A program made the position numbers and the translations under genes. Positions 15,731 to 24,933 of a DNA stretch of 64,000 nt are shown here, one piece after another (position 1 is the first letter of the stretch; each line of letters opens with the position of its first letter). This DNA is from Streptomyces griseoviridis (GTDB lineage: Bacteria > Actinomycetota > Actinomycetes > Streptomycetales > Streptomycetaceae). The notes beneath the pieces were generated by a model, which saw only the letters and a program-made list of their open reading frames with translations, was not told where the DNA came from and did not search any database. The DNA lies in contig BMSM01000004.1 in NCBI GenBank assembly GCA_014649155.1, positions 186,001-250,000 on the forward strand, given 5' to 3'.

Positions 15731-16516
15731 GTGGAAGTTGTCATCGTTCCGGACGCCAGGGCGGGCGGCGAGCTGATCGCCGGGGCCATGGCGGAGCTGC
15801 TGCGGCGCAAGCCCGACGCCCTGCTCGGCGTGGCCACCGGCTCGACGCCGCTGCCCGTGTACGAGGCACTCGCGGCACGGGTGCGCGCGGGCTCGGTGGA
15901 CATCTCGCGGGCCCGGATCGCCCAGCTCGACGAGTACGTGGGGCTCCCGGCGGACCATCCGGAGTCGTACCGGTCGGTGCTGCGGCGGGAGGTGCTGGAG
16001 CCGCTCGGGATCGGCATGGAGGCGTTCCTGGGCCCGGACGGCACGGCGGCGGACATCCAGGCCGCCTGCGAGGCGTACGACCGGGCGCTGGCCGGGGCCG
16101 GCGGGGTCGACCTCCAGTTGCTGGGGATCGGCACCGACGGGCACATCGGCTTCAACGAGCCGTGCTCCTCGCTGGCCTCGCGGACCCGGATCAAGACGCT
16201 GACCGAGCAGACCCGGGTGGACAACGCGCGGTTCTTCGACGGCGACATCGCGCAGGTGCCGCACCACGTGATCACCCAGGGCATCGGCACCATCCTGGAG
16301 GCCCGGCACTTGGTGCTGCTGGCCACCGGGGAGGGCAAGGCGGACGCGGTCGCCGCGACGGTGGAGGGGCCGGTCGCCGCGGTGTGCCCGGCCTCGGCGC
16401 TCCAGCTCCACCCGCACGCGACCGTCGTCGTCGACGAGGCCGCCGCGTCCGAGCTGAAGCTGGCCGACTACTTCCGTCAGACGTACGCGAACAAGCCGGA
16501 GTGGCAGGGCATCTGA
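15731..16516 (+). CDS. nagB: Glucosamine-6-phosphate deaminase
   Basis: A 261-residue isomerase/deaminase converting glucosamine-6-phosphate to fructose-6-phosphate and ammonia. The motifs are ATGSTPLPVYEAL (sugar-phosphate loop), AQLDEYVGL (catalytic Asp) and LLGIGTDGHIGFNEP (active-site loop with the Asp-His pair). The GTG at 15731 starts the first strand (VEVVIVPDA), as usual. It is the last catabolic step for chitin-derived aminosugars imported by DasABC. A dre site lies just upstream, and a strong hairpin separates it from convergent dasD. Confidence 0.96.
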   Translation: MEVVIVPDARAGGELIAGAMAELLRRKPDALLGVATGSTPLPVYEALAARVRAGSVDISRARIAQLDEYVGLPADHPESYRSVLRREVLEPLGIGMEAFLGPDGTAADIQAACEAYDRALAGAGGVDLQLLGIGTDGHIGFNEPCSSLASRTRIKTLTEQTRVDNARFFDGDIAQVPHHVITQGIGTILEARHLVLLATGEGKADAVAATVEGPVAAVCPASALQLHPHATVVVDEAAASELKLADYFRQTYANKPEWQGI

Positions 16517-16537
16517 GGCACGGAGGTACGGAGGTAC

Positions 16538-16578
16538 GGAGAAGGGCGCCGGTCCCCCAGGGGCCGGCGCCCTTCTCC
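16538..16578. terminator. Bidirectional hairpin terminator between nagB and dasD
   Basis: A 15-bp perfect stem (16538-16552 with 16564-16578) and an 11-base loop, between convergent genes. It is preceded by a short direct repeat of GGAGGTAC. Confidence 0.85.
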
Positions 16579-16592
16579 GCGCGTACGCGGTG

Positions 16593-18077
16593 CTACCCGC
16601 CCGCGATGACCTCCGCCGCCGCGCGGCCGCAGACCCGGGCCGCGCCGTGGGTGGCCAGGTGGAGGGCGCCGCGCGGGGGCGCCTGGGGGATGCCCATCTC
16701 GACCACGACCGTGTCGGGGCGGGCGGCCAGCAGGGTGTCCAGGGCCGCCGCCATCCAGGGGTGGCGGTGCTCGTCGCGGACCACGGCGACGACCCGGCGC
16801 GGTCCGGCCGCGCGCAGCACCTCGGCGCCGGCGCCGGGGCCGGTGAAGCTGCCCGTCCCGGTGCCGGGGAGCAGGGCGGACAGCTCGGCGGCGACGCCCC
16901 AGGGGGTCTCGTCGCCGACCGCGATGTTCGGGGCGGGGGTGAGCTGGGCGACGTAGGGCGGTTCGGTCAAGGGCGTGAAGGGGGCGCCGGTGGTGCGCAG
17001 GGCGCGGCGGGCGGCGCGCAGGCCGACCTCCGGGTCGGGGGCGGTGGCGGGGCCGGTGGCGCGGGCGGCCGTCGTCCAGCGGGCGAGGGCCCGGACCCGC
17101 TCGGCCGCGTCCGCGAGCCGCTCCTCGGGCAGCTCGCCGGTGCGTACGGCCGTGACCAGGGCGTCGCGCAGCCGGCCCACCGTGTCCTCGTCGCAGAGGC
17201 CGCCGCCCACGCAGATGGCGTCGGCGCCCGCGGCGATGGCGAGGACGGTGCCGTGTTCGAGGCCGTAGGTGCCGGAGATGGCGCGCATCTCGATGCCGTC
17301 GGTGACGATCAGGCCGTCGTAGCCCAGCTCGCCGCGGAGCAGTTCGGTCAGGACCCGCGGGGAGAGGGTGCCGGGGCGGTCGGGGTCCAGGGCCGGGGCG
17401 AGGATGTGGGCGCTCATGATCGCGCGGGTGCCGGCGGCGATCGCGGCGCGGAAGGGGACCAGGTCCCGTTCGGTGAGCAGGGGCAGGTCCGCGTCGATGC
17501 GGGGCACCGCGTGGTGGGAGTCGACGGCGGTGTCGCCGTGGCCGGGGAAGTGCTTGGTGCAGGCCGCGACGCCGGCCGACTGCAGGCCGGTGACGTAGGC
17601 GGCGGTGTGCCGGGCGACCAGGGCGGGGTCGGCGCCGAAGGACCGTACGCCGATCACCGGGTTGTCGGGGTCGGCGTTGACGTCGGCGGAGGGGGCCCAG
17701 TCGAAGTCGACGCCGGCGGCCGCGAGGCGGCGGCCCAGCTCGGTGGCGACCGCCCGGGTGAGGTCGGTGTCGTCGACGGCGCCGAGGGCGTGGTTGCCGG
17801 GGAAGGAGGAGCCGGTGCGCACCTCCAGGCGCGTGACGTCGCCGCCCTCCTCGTCGATGGCGACCAGCACGTCGCCGCGCTCGGCGCGGACCTGGGCGGT
17901 GAGCGCGGCGACCTGCTCGGCGGTGTGGATGTTGCGGCCGAACAGGGCGACGGAGGCCAGGCCCTCGCCGAGGCGGCGCAGCAGCCAGTCGGGGGCGGTG
18001 GTGCCGGCGAAGCCCGGCTGGAGCACGGCGAGGGCGTCGCGGGTGAGGGTGTCGGTGCCGCTGGTGAGTGTCGTCAT
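16593..18077 (-). CDS. dasD: Beta-N-acetylglucosaminidase DasD, GH3 family
   Basis: A 494-residue family 3 glycoside hydrolase. KHFPGHGDTAVDSHHAVPRI carries the NagZ-type KH...H(G/S)DTxxDSHxxxP motif with the His/Asp acid-base pair, and GLIVTDGIEM holds the nucleophile Asp. It has no signal peptide, so it should hydrolyse imported chitobiose in the cytoplasm. The C-terminal part (about 370-494) is a second alpha/beta domain. It starts eight bases after the dasC stop, so it belongs to the dasABCD transcript. The ATG at 18077 lacks a strong Shine-Dalgarno, consistent with coupling. Confidence 0.93.
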   Translation of the reverse strand: MTTLTSGTDTLTRDALAVLQPGFAGTTAPDWLLRRLGEGLASVALFGRNIHTAEQVAALTAQVRAERGDVLVAIDEEGGDVTRLEVRTGSSFPGNHALGAVDDTDLTRAVATELGRRLAAAGVDFDWAPSADVNADPDNPVIGVRSFGADPALVARHTAAYVTGLQSAGVAACTKHFPGHGDTAVDSHHAVPRIDADLPLLTERDLVPFRAAIAAGTRAIMSAHILAPALDPDRPGTLSPRVLTELLRGELGYDGLIVTDGIEMRAISGTYGLEHGTVLAIAAGADAICVGGGLCDEDTVGRLRDALVTAVRTGELPEERLADAAERVRALARWTTAARATGPATAPDPEVGLRAARRALRTTGAPFTPLTEPPYVAQLTPAPNIAVGDETPWGVAAELSALLPGTGTGSFTGPGAGAEVLRAAGPRRVVAVVRDEHRHPWMAAALDTLLAARPDTVVVEMGIPQAPPRGALHLATHGAARVCGRAAAEVIAGG

Positions 18078-18085
18078 CGGTGGCG

Positions 18086-18916
18086 TCAGCCCTTCACGGC
18101 GCCGGCGGTCAGGCCGCTGACGGCCTTGCGCTGGAGGAAGACGAAGAGGATCAGGATCGGGACGGCGAAGAGCGAGGAGGCGGCCATGGTCGCGCCCCAG
18201 TCGTCGCCGAAGACGGTCTGGAAGCTGGACAGCCACAGCGGCAGGGTCTGCGCCCCGGCTTCCTTGTTGACCACCAGGACCAGCGGGAACTCGTTCCAGG
18301 CGGTGATAAAGCCGAACATCGAGGTGGACATCAGGCCCGGCGCGAGCAGCGGCAGGATGACCAGGCGGAAGGCCTGCGGGCGGGTGCAGCCGTCGACCAT
18401 CGCGGACTCCTCCAGCTCCTTCGGCACGGCGGCGACGAAGCCGCGCAGCGTGAGGATGGTGAAGGGCAGGATCATCATCGTGTAGAAGAGCGTCAGCGGG
18501 ACGAGGCTGTTCAGCATCGAGGCGTCCCGGACGATCATGTAGATGGCGATGATCATGACTTCCCAGGGCGCCATCTGGGCGCACATGAAGCCGATGATGA
18601 AGCCGCGCCGCCCCTTGAACCGCATCCGGGCCAGCGCGAAGGCGCCGAGCAACGCGACGACCAGGGAGAAGACGACCGCGAGGACGGTGACGATCAGCGA
18701 GTTGGCGACCATCGTCCAGAAGTGGTCGGCGTCGACGGCCGTCTTGAAGTGGTCGAAGGTGACGTCGGTCGGGAACCAGACCGGGGTCTCCGAGATGATG
18801 TCGCCGGTCGGCTTGAACGCCGTGGCGAACATCCAGTACACGGGGAAGACGAAGCCGATGAACAACAGGACGGCCGTGACGTTGGGCCACAGGCGGCCGA
18901 AGAGCGAGCGCTTCAC
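18086..18916 (-). CDS. dasC: Chitobiose ABC transporter permease DasC
   Basis: A 276-residue inner-membrane permease of the CUT1 sugar-transporter class with six predicted helices. The EAA loop that contacts the ATPase is visible (ELEESAMVDGCTRPQAFRLVILPLLAPG). The GTG start overlaps the dasB stop (GTGA). It pairs with DasB to import N,N'-diacetylchitobiose delivered by DasA. No ATPase gene is nearby, matching the known use of the distant shared ATPase MsiK. Confidence 0.96.
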   Translation of the reverse strand: MKRSLFGRLWPNVTAVLLFIGFVFPVYWMFATAFKPTGDIISETPVWFPTDVTFDHFKTAVDADHFWTMVANSLIVTVLAVVFSLVVALLGAFALARMRFKGRRGFIIGFMCAQMAPWEVMIIAIYMIVRDASMLNSLVPLTLFYTMMILPFTILTLRGFVAAVPKELEESAMVDGCTRPQAFRLVILPLLAPGLMSTSMFGFITAWNEFPLVLVVNKEAGAQTLPLWLSSFQTVFGDDWGATMAASSLFAVPILILFVFLQRKAVSGLTAGAVKG

Positions 18917-19899
18917 GCCTCGTCCTCCTCTTGCTTGAGCACGATCCTGAGGTAGTACGCGGTCAGGCCGAGCATGATCAGGATGGTCAGGACGGCGATC
19001 GCCGCGCCCATGCCGTAGTGCTGGTTGCCGACGCCCTCGACATAGGCGTAGACGGGCAGGATCTCGGTGAGCCGGTCCGGGCCGCCGCCGTTGAAGCTGA
19101 AGACCTGCACAAACGCCTTGAAGACCCAGATGATCTCCAGGAACGTCGTCGCGTACAGGAACGGCCGCAGGAACGGCATGGTCACGGTGGTGAAGCTGCG
19201 CCAGGCTCCGGCGCCGTCCAGGGCCGCGGCCTCGTACAGCTCGCCGGGGATGGTGGTGGTCGCCGCGTAGAGGTTGATCGCGACGAACGGGATGGACATC
19301 CAGACGATCAGCAGGGTGACGACGAAGAAGGTCGACATCTGGCTGCTGGTCCAGCTGTAGTCGGCCATCGAGTGCCAGCCGAGCTTGTCCAGGACCCAGT
19401 TGACGACGCCGAAGCGCTGGGCGAACAGCCACTTGTAGACGGTGGTCGCCGCGACCACGGGCATCGCCCAGGCCAGCACCAGGCCGATCAGCAGGGTGAC
19501 CCGCATCCGCTTGCCGAGGCGGGCGAGGAGCAGGCCGATCAGGGTGCCCGCGGCCATGATCAGGGCGACGTTGACCGCCGTGAACAGGATCGAGCGGAGG
19601 GTGACCCGCCAGAAGTCCTCTCCGGTGAGGACCTGGCGGTAGTTCTCGATGCCGTTCCACTCGGTGGCGTGCTGGATCAGCTGCGCCATGTTGAGGTTCT
19701 GGAACGACAGCAGCAGGTCCTTCAGCAACGGCCAGCCGAGCAGCAGCACGGTGGCCGCGACGGCGGGCAGCAGCAACAGGTACGGGGCGAGCGCGCCGGC
19801 CCGCGACGCGGCTCTCGGGGCCGGCCCGCCGGACGCCCCGCCGGCCGTCTTGCTGACGTCCGCCGGGCCGGAGGGCGGCCGTTCGGTCTGCACGGTCAT
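18913..19899 (-). CDS. dasB: Chitobiose ABC transporter permease DasB
   Basis: A 328-residue permease with six predicted helices after a disordered N-terminal tail of about 35 residues (Pro/Gly/Ala-rich). Its EAA loop is ELYEAAALDGAGAWRSFTTVTMPFL. It forms the channel with DasC. The stop overlaps the dasC start, and the dasA stop lies 81 bp upstream. Confidence 0.96.
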   Translation of the reverse strand: MTVQTERPPSGPADVSKTAGGASGGPAPRAASRAGALAPYLLLLPAVAATVLLLGWPLLKDLLLSFQNLNMAQLIQHATEWNGIENYRQVLTGEDFWRVTLRSILFTAVNVALIMAAGTLIGLLLARLGKRMRVTLLIGLVLAWAMPVVAATTVYKWLFAQRFGVVNWVLDKLGWHSMADYSWTSSQMSTFFVVTLLIVWMSIPFVAINLYAATTTIPGELYEAAALDGAGAWRSFTTVTMPFLRPFLYATTFLEIIWVFKAFVQVFSFNGGGPDRLTEILPVYAYVEGVGNQHYGMGAAIAVLTILIMLGLTAYYLRIVLKQEEDEA

Positions 19900-19980
19900 G
19901 CTCGCGATCTCTCTACTCGGCCTCTGCGACGCCGGGGGCGGGGGCCGGCCGGCGGCCGTCCCCCGCTCCTGCCCACGCTC

Positions 19981-21243
19981 CTACTGCTGCTGCGCCAGGC
20001 GCTTGTTGAACTCGCCCTCGACCTGCTGGGCGGCCTCGGCCGGGCTTTTGCCGTTGAGTACGGCGGTCATGTACGTCTTGATCGGGTTCGGCGCGTTCTC
20101 CACCGCGGCCCACTCGGGGATCAGCGGCGTGGTGCCGCCGACGGCGGCGGCCGGCGCGGCGGCCTCGGCGGGGGCGTTGCCCTTCAGGTTGGTCTGCAGC
20201 GCCTCCTTGTTCGGGATGACGCCGTTCTCCTTGGCGAGCTGGCCCTCGAACTTGTCGGACAGGGCGAGCTTCAGGAACTCCTTGGCCAGGTCCTGCTTGG
20301 CGGAGCCGGCCGCGACGGCCAGGTTGGAGCCGCCGAGGAAGACGCCCTCGGGCTTGCCGGCCGTGGCGCCCGGGATGGTGAAGTAGCCGAGGTCCTGCTC
20401 GATCTTCGGGTTGGCCTGGATGGCGGTGGCGCCCTCCCAGCCCATGCCGATGAAGGCGCCGACGTTGCCCTTGGCGAAGACCTCGCCCTGCTGCGGGGTG
20501 GCCTCGTCCTTGTCCTTGGGGGCGTCGGAGAGGTCCTGGAACTTCTTGTAGGTCTCCATCGCCGCGGCGACCTTGGGGTCGTCCAGGTTGGAGACGTACT
20601 TGTCGCCGTCCTTCTTGACCAGTTCGGCGCCCTCGCCGACCACCAGGCCGACGAAGTGGTACCAGTTCTGACCGGGCAGGTAGATCGGCTCGGCGTCGGT
20701 CTTGTCGCCGATCGTCTTCAGGTCGTCGTAGAACTCGTCCCGGGTCTTCGGGGTGTCCTTGATGCCCGCCTCGGCCCAGACCTTCTTGTTGTAGACGACG
20801 ACGCGGTTGGCGAAGTACCAGGGGGCCGCGTACTGCTTGCCCTCGTAGATGGAGGAGGCGTTGAGGGACTCGGTCCAGTCGCCGCCGATCTCCGACTTGA
20901 GGTCACCGAGGTCGGCGAGGCCGCCGGTCTTGGCGTAGGCCGGGGTCTGGGTGTTGCCGATCTCGAAGACGTCCGGCGGGTTCTCCTCGGAGAGGGCGGT
21001 GGTCAGCTTCTGCTGGATGCCGTTCCACTGCTGGATCTCGAACTTGACCTTCGATCCGGTCTGCTTCTCGAAGGCGGCGCCCAGGTCCTTCTGCCACTGG
21101 TCCGGGGAGGAGCCGTCCATCACCCATACGGTGAGGGTCTGGCCCTTCGTCCCGGCCTCGCTGTCTCCGCCGTCGCCCCCGCACGCCGCGATGGAGACCA
21201 TCATGCCCGCGACACCGATCGCGGATATCAGCTTGCGCTTCAC
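19981..21243 (-). CDS. dasA: Chitobiose-binding lipoprotein DasA
   Basis: A 420-residue extracellular sugar-binding lipoprotein. The signal peptide VKRKLISAIGVAGMMVSIAAC ends in a lipobox with lipidated Cys21. The mature part is a family 1 solute-binding protein (TLTVWVMDGSS, NPPDVFEIGNTQTPAYA, FAKGNVGAFIGMGWE). It captures chitobiose/chitin fragments for DasBC. GAGGAGGG lies just before the GTG. Two dre sites lie upstream, so DasR should repress it until glucosamine phosphates accumulate. Confidence 0.97.
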   Translation of the reverse strand: MKRKLISAIGVAGMMVSIAACGGDGGDSEAGTKGQTLTVWVMDGSSPDQWQKDLGAAFEKQTGSKVKFEIQQWNGIQQKLTTALSEENPPDVFEIGNTQTPAYAKTGGLADLGDLKSEIGGDWTESLNASSIYEGKQYAAPWYFANRVVVYNKKVWAEAGIKDTPKTRDEFYDDLKTIGDKTDAEPIYLPGQNWYHFVGLVVGEGAELVKKDGDKYVSNLDDPKVAAAMETYKKFQDLSDAPKDKDEATPQQGEVFAKGNVGAFIGMGWEGATAIQANPKIEQDLGYFTIPGATAGKPEGVFLGGSNLAVAAGSAKQDLAKEFLKLALSDKFEGQLAKENGVIPNKEALQTNLKGNAPAEAAAPAAAVGGTTPLIPEWAAVENAPNPIKTYMTAVLNGKSPAEAAQQVEGEFNKRLAQQQ

Positions 21244-21330
21244 GCCACCCTCCTCAGGGATGCCACAACCCCCCTGCCTCCCCGCGGTAACTCGCCGACG
21301 CGTGACCGCCCTTGGGGCCGGGACTGGACC

Positions 21331-21346
21331 AATGGTGTAGACCAGT
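21331..21346. promoter_or_regulatory. dre operator, dasA-proximal
   Basis: Sequence AATGGTGTAGACCAGT, close to the 16-bp dre palindrome. It lies 88 bp upstream of the dasA start codon. A further partial half-site (ACTGGACCAAT) sits immediately beside it at 21323-21333. Confidence 0.9.
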
Positions 21347-21354
21347 AGGGGGAG

Positions 21355-21370
21355 ACTGGCCCAGACCAAT
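21355..21370. promoter_or_regulatory. dre operator, second copy before dasA
   Basis: Sequence ACTGGCCCAGACCAAT. Its centre is 24 bp from the previous dre, a little over two helical turns, which would allow side-by-side binding of two DasR dimers. Confidence 0.88.
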
Positions 21371-21538
21371 AAGCCTGTCAAGGGTGTTCCACCACCCGCC
21401 GGGCCTCCGTGATGCGACCGAGATATGCAGGGTTCTTCCATTTCGCGGACCGCGGATCGAGCCCCGTCCACGCCCGTACCAGACGGCCGCCGACGCCGGC
21501 CCGAAGGCCGTCCGGACGCGCGTACCACCGGGTCTTGA

Positions 21539-22456
<918 letters not shown>

Positions 22457-22589
22457 GCGGGCACCGGGGCCCCGGGCGGACCGGGATCTCACGGACCGAT
22501 ATACGGACAAGGGCTTCCGCTGTCGTGTAACCGTCACCTAGATTGCCTCCGCATTACAGAGGTGATCGCCCAGGGGACGGAGCCGCCGC

Positions 22590-22856
22590 ATGTCACAAGC
22601 ACCGCAAACGAGCAGAGGACCGGTGGTGACGCCGGTGCGCGTGGTCATCGGGATCTGCCTCGTCGCACCGTTCGTCGCCATGCTGTGGGTCGGCTCCTAC
22701 GCGAAGACCGACCCGGCCTTCATCGGCATCCCGTTCTTCTACTGGTACCAGATGGCGTGGGTGCTGGTCTCGACGGCGCTGACGATGATCGCGTACAAGC
22801 TGTGGCAGCGCGACCAGCGCGCCCGGCGTGCCCCGCAGGGGGGTGCGGCCAAGTGA
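22590..22856 (+). CDS. DUF3311 small membrane subunit
   Basis: An 88-residue protein with two membrane helices (VVIGICLVAPFVAMLWVG and IPFFYWYQMAWVLVSTALTM) and a basic C-terminal tail. DUF3311 proteins are encoded immediately before sodium:solute symporters and are thought to be an accessory subunit. Its TGA overlaps the symporter GTG (GTGA), so the two are coupled. Confidence 0.9.
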   Translation: MSQAPQTSRGPVVTPVRVVIGICLVAPFVAMLWVGSYAKTDPAFIGIPFFYWYQMAWVLVSTALTMIAYKLWQRDQRARRAPQGGAAK

Positions 22857-24463
22857 ACGGCGGCGTGAACGGCGTGGCACTCGCCGTCTTCATCTTCTTC
22901 TTCGTGCTGGTCACCGCCATGGGCTTCCTCGCCGCGCGCTGGCGCCGGGCCGAGAACGAGGCCAGCCTCGACGAATGGGGGCTGGGCGGACGGTCGTTCG
23001 GCACCTGGATCACCTGGTTCCTGCTGGGCGGCGACCTCTACACGGCGTACACCTTCGTCGCCGTCCCGGCGGCGATCTACGCGGCGGGCGCGTCCGGTTT
23101 CTTCGCGGTGCCGTACACGATCCTGGTCTACCCGCTGATCTTCACCTTCCTGCCCCGCCTGTGGTCGGTCTCGCACAAGCACGGGTACGTGACGACCTCG
23201 GACTTCGTGCGCGGCCGGTTCGGCTCGAAGGGCCTGTCGCTGGCGGTCGCCGTCACCGGCATCCTCGCCACGATGCCGTACATCGCGCTCCAGCTCGTCG
23301 GCATCCAGGCGGTGCTGGACGTGATGGGCGTCGGCGGTGGCGAGGACACCAACTGGTTCATCAAGGACCTGCCGCTGCTGATCGCCTTCGGTGTGCTGGC
23401 GGCGTACACGTACTCGTCGGGGCTGCGGGCGCCCGCGCTGATCGCGTTCGTGAAGGACACGCTGATCTACCTCGTGATCGCGGTCGCCATCATCTACATC
23501 CCGATCAAGCTGGGCGGCTTCGACGACATCTTCGCGGCGGCCGGGGAGAAGTTCGAGGCGGCGGGGGCGGGCGGCGTCACCCCGCCCGACAGCGGCCAGT
23601 GGACGTACGCCACGCTCGCCCTCGGCTCCGCCCTGGCGCTGTTCATGTACCCGCACTCGATCACCGCGACGCTGTCCTCGCGCAGCCGCGAGGTGATCCG
23701 CCGCAACACCACGATCCTGCCGCTGTACTCCCTGATGCTGGGCCTGCTGGCGCTGCTGGGCTTCATGGCGATCGCGGCCGGCATCAAGGTGAGCAACGGC
23801 CAGCTCGCCATCCCGCAGCTCTTCGAGGACATGTTCCCGGACTGGTTCGCGGGCGTGGCCTTCGCGGCGATCGGCATCGGCGCGCTGGTTCCGGCGGCCA
23901 TCATGTCCATCGCCGCCGCCAACCTGTTCACCCGCAACATCTACAAGGACTTCATCAGGCCCGACGCCACGCCGGAACAGGAGACCAAGGTCTCCAAGCT
24001 GGTGTCGCTGCTGGTGAAGGTCGGCGCGCTGGTCTTCGTCCTCGGCATGGACAAGACGGTCGCGATCAACTTCCAGCTGCTCGGCGGCATCTGGATTCTG
24101 CAGACCTTCCCGGCGCTGGTCGGCGGCCTGTTCACCCGCTGGTTCCATCGCTGGGCGCTGCTGGCCGGCTGGGCGGTCGGCATGGTCTACGGCACGCTCG
24201 CCGCGTACGGCGTCGCCTCGCCGACGCAGGCGCACTTCGGCGGCTCCTCGAAGGAGATCCCGGGCATCGGCGAGATCGGCTACATCGGCCTCACGGCGTT
24301 CGTGCTGAACGTGCTGGTGACAGTGGTCCTCACCGTCGTCCTGAGGGCGGCCAAGGCCCCCGACGGCATCGACGAGACCAGCCCCGAGGACTACACGGCC
24401 GACGCGGGCGACCCGGGCGTCCGGACCGAACTGCCTCCGGCCACAGCAGGCACCTCCCACTGA
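22853..24463 (+). CDS. Sodium:solute symporter (SSS family, monocarboxylate-type)
   Basis: A 536-residue transporter with about 13 predicted helices. It starts with a membrane helix directly after the GTG, and the family-typical GLGGRSFGTWITWFLLGGDLYTAY and IAAANLFTRNIYKDF are visible. The DUF3311 partner and the overall sequence resemble monocarboxylate (pyruvate/lactate/acetate) importers of the MctP kind. The substrate is inferred. Not adjacent to any catabolic gene that would confirm it. Confidence 0.9.
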   Translation: MNGGVNGVALAVFIFFFVLVTAMGFLAARWRRAENEASLDEWGLGGRSFGTWITWFLLGGDLYTAYTFVAVPAAIYAAGASGFFAVPYTILVYPLIFTFLPRLWSVSHKHGYVTTSDFVRGRFGSKGLSLAVAVTGILATMPYIALQLVGIQAVLDVMGVGGGEDTNWFIKDLPLLIAFGVLAAYTYSSGLRAPALIAFVKDTLIYLVIAVAIIYIPIKLGGFDDIFAAAGEKFEAAGAGGVTPPDSGQWTYATLALGSALALFMYPHSITATLSSRSREVIRRNTTILPLYSLMLGLLALLGFMAIAAGIKVSNGQLAIPQLFEDMFPDWFAGVAFAAIGIGALVPAAIMSIAAANLFTRNIYKDFIRPDATPEQETKVSKLVSLLVKVGALVFVLGMDKTVAINFQLLGGIWILQTFPALVGGLFTRWFHRWALLAGWAVGMVYGTLAAYGVASPTQAHFGGSSKEIPGIGEIGYIGLTAFVLNVLVTVVLTVVLRAAKAPDGIDETSPEDYTADAGDPGVRTELPPATAGTSH

Positions 24464-24464
24464 G

Positions 24465-24481
24465 GCGCCCCGAAGGGGCGC
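24465..24481. terminator. Hairpin after the symporter, part of a dispersed Streptomyces repeat
   Basis: GCGCCCC-GAA-GGGGCGC forms a 7-bp stem two bases after the stop codon. The following bases (GGGGGACTGCGCGGACAACC) match a repeat type that recurs between streptomycete genes. A second copy is at 32978-32995. Confidence 0.7.
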
Positions 24482-24534
24482 GGGGGACTGCGCGGACAAC
24501 CGCGACGAACCCGAAGCGGGCCGCCGGCGAGAGC

Positions 24535-24639
24535 CACACCGGCGGCCCGCACCCACATCCACACCCACCCACACCGGCGGCCCGCACCCGCCCACACCCA
24601 CATCCCACCCCATCTCACCCCGCCCCATCTCACCCCGCC
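24535..24639. repeat. C-rich short tandem repeats upstream of the B12 riboswitch
   Basis: A 20-bp unit (CACACCGGCGGCCCGCACCC) occurs at 24535-24554 and 24570-24589, 35 bp apart. A 15-bp unit (CCATCTCACCCCGCC) is tandemly duplicated at 24610-24624 and 24625-24639. The strand is strikingly purine-poor, with almost no G after 24590. Confidence 0.85.
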
Positions 24640-24680
24640 CCCGACACAACATCTGGCCCCACTCCGGCGACACGGCACAA

Positions 24681-24800
24681 CATGTATGCTCATGCTCGCT
24701 GTCGCCGCAGGGGAATCCGGTGCGAATCCGGAACTGTCCCGCAACGGTGTACCGCGTGCGCACGCACGCCGGTCCAGTCCGAGTACCTGCCGACGGCGCG
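24681..24800 (+). ncRNA. Adenosylcobalamin (B12) riboswitch of the nrdAB operon
   Basis: The conserved core is clear: GGGAATCCGGTGCGAATCC (24711-24729), ACTGTCCCGCAAC, and the B12 box AGTCCGAGTACCTGCC (24776-24791). A GC-rich hairpin (GCCCGG/CCGGGC) follows at about 24800-24822, then 110 bases to the nrdA start. Cobalamin binding should reduce NrdAB expression when the B12-dependent class II enzyme can operate. This control is established for streptomycete nrdABS operons. The exact 5' boundary is approximate. Confidence 0.95.
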
Positions 24801-24933
24801 CCCGGCCATCCGGTCCGGGCGCCTGACGTCCGGGCCTCGTGGAATGGGCCGGTGGACGCGACGCCGCACCGCGCGCTCGTGAGCTGCCCCTGCCCTCCGC
24901 CAGGCCCCGTGCCGAGCGAGGGAAAAGCCCCAC

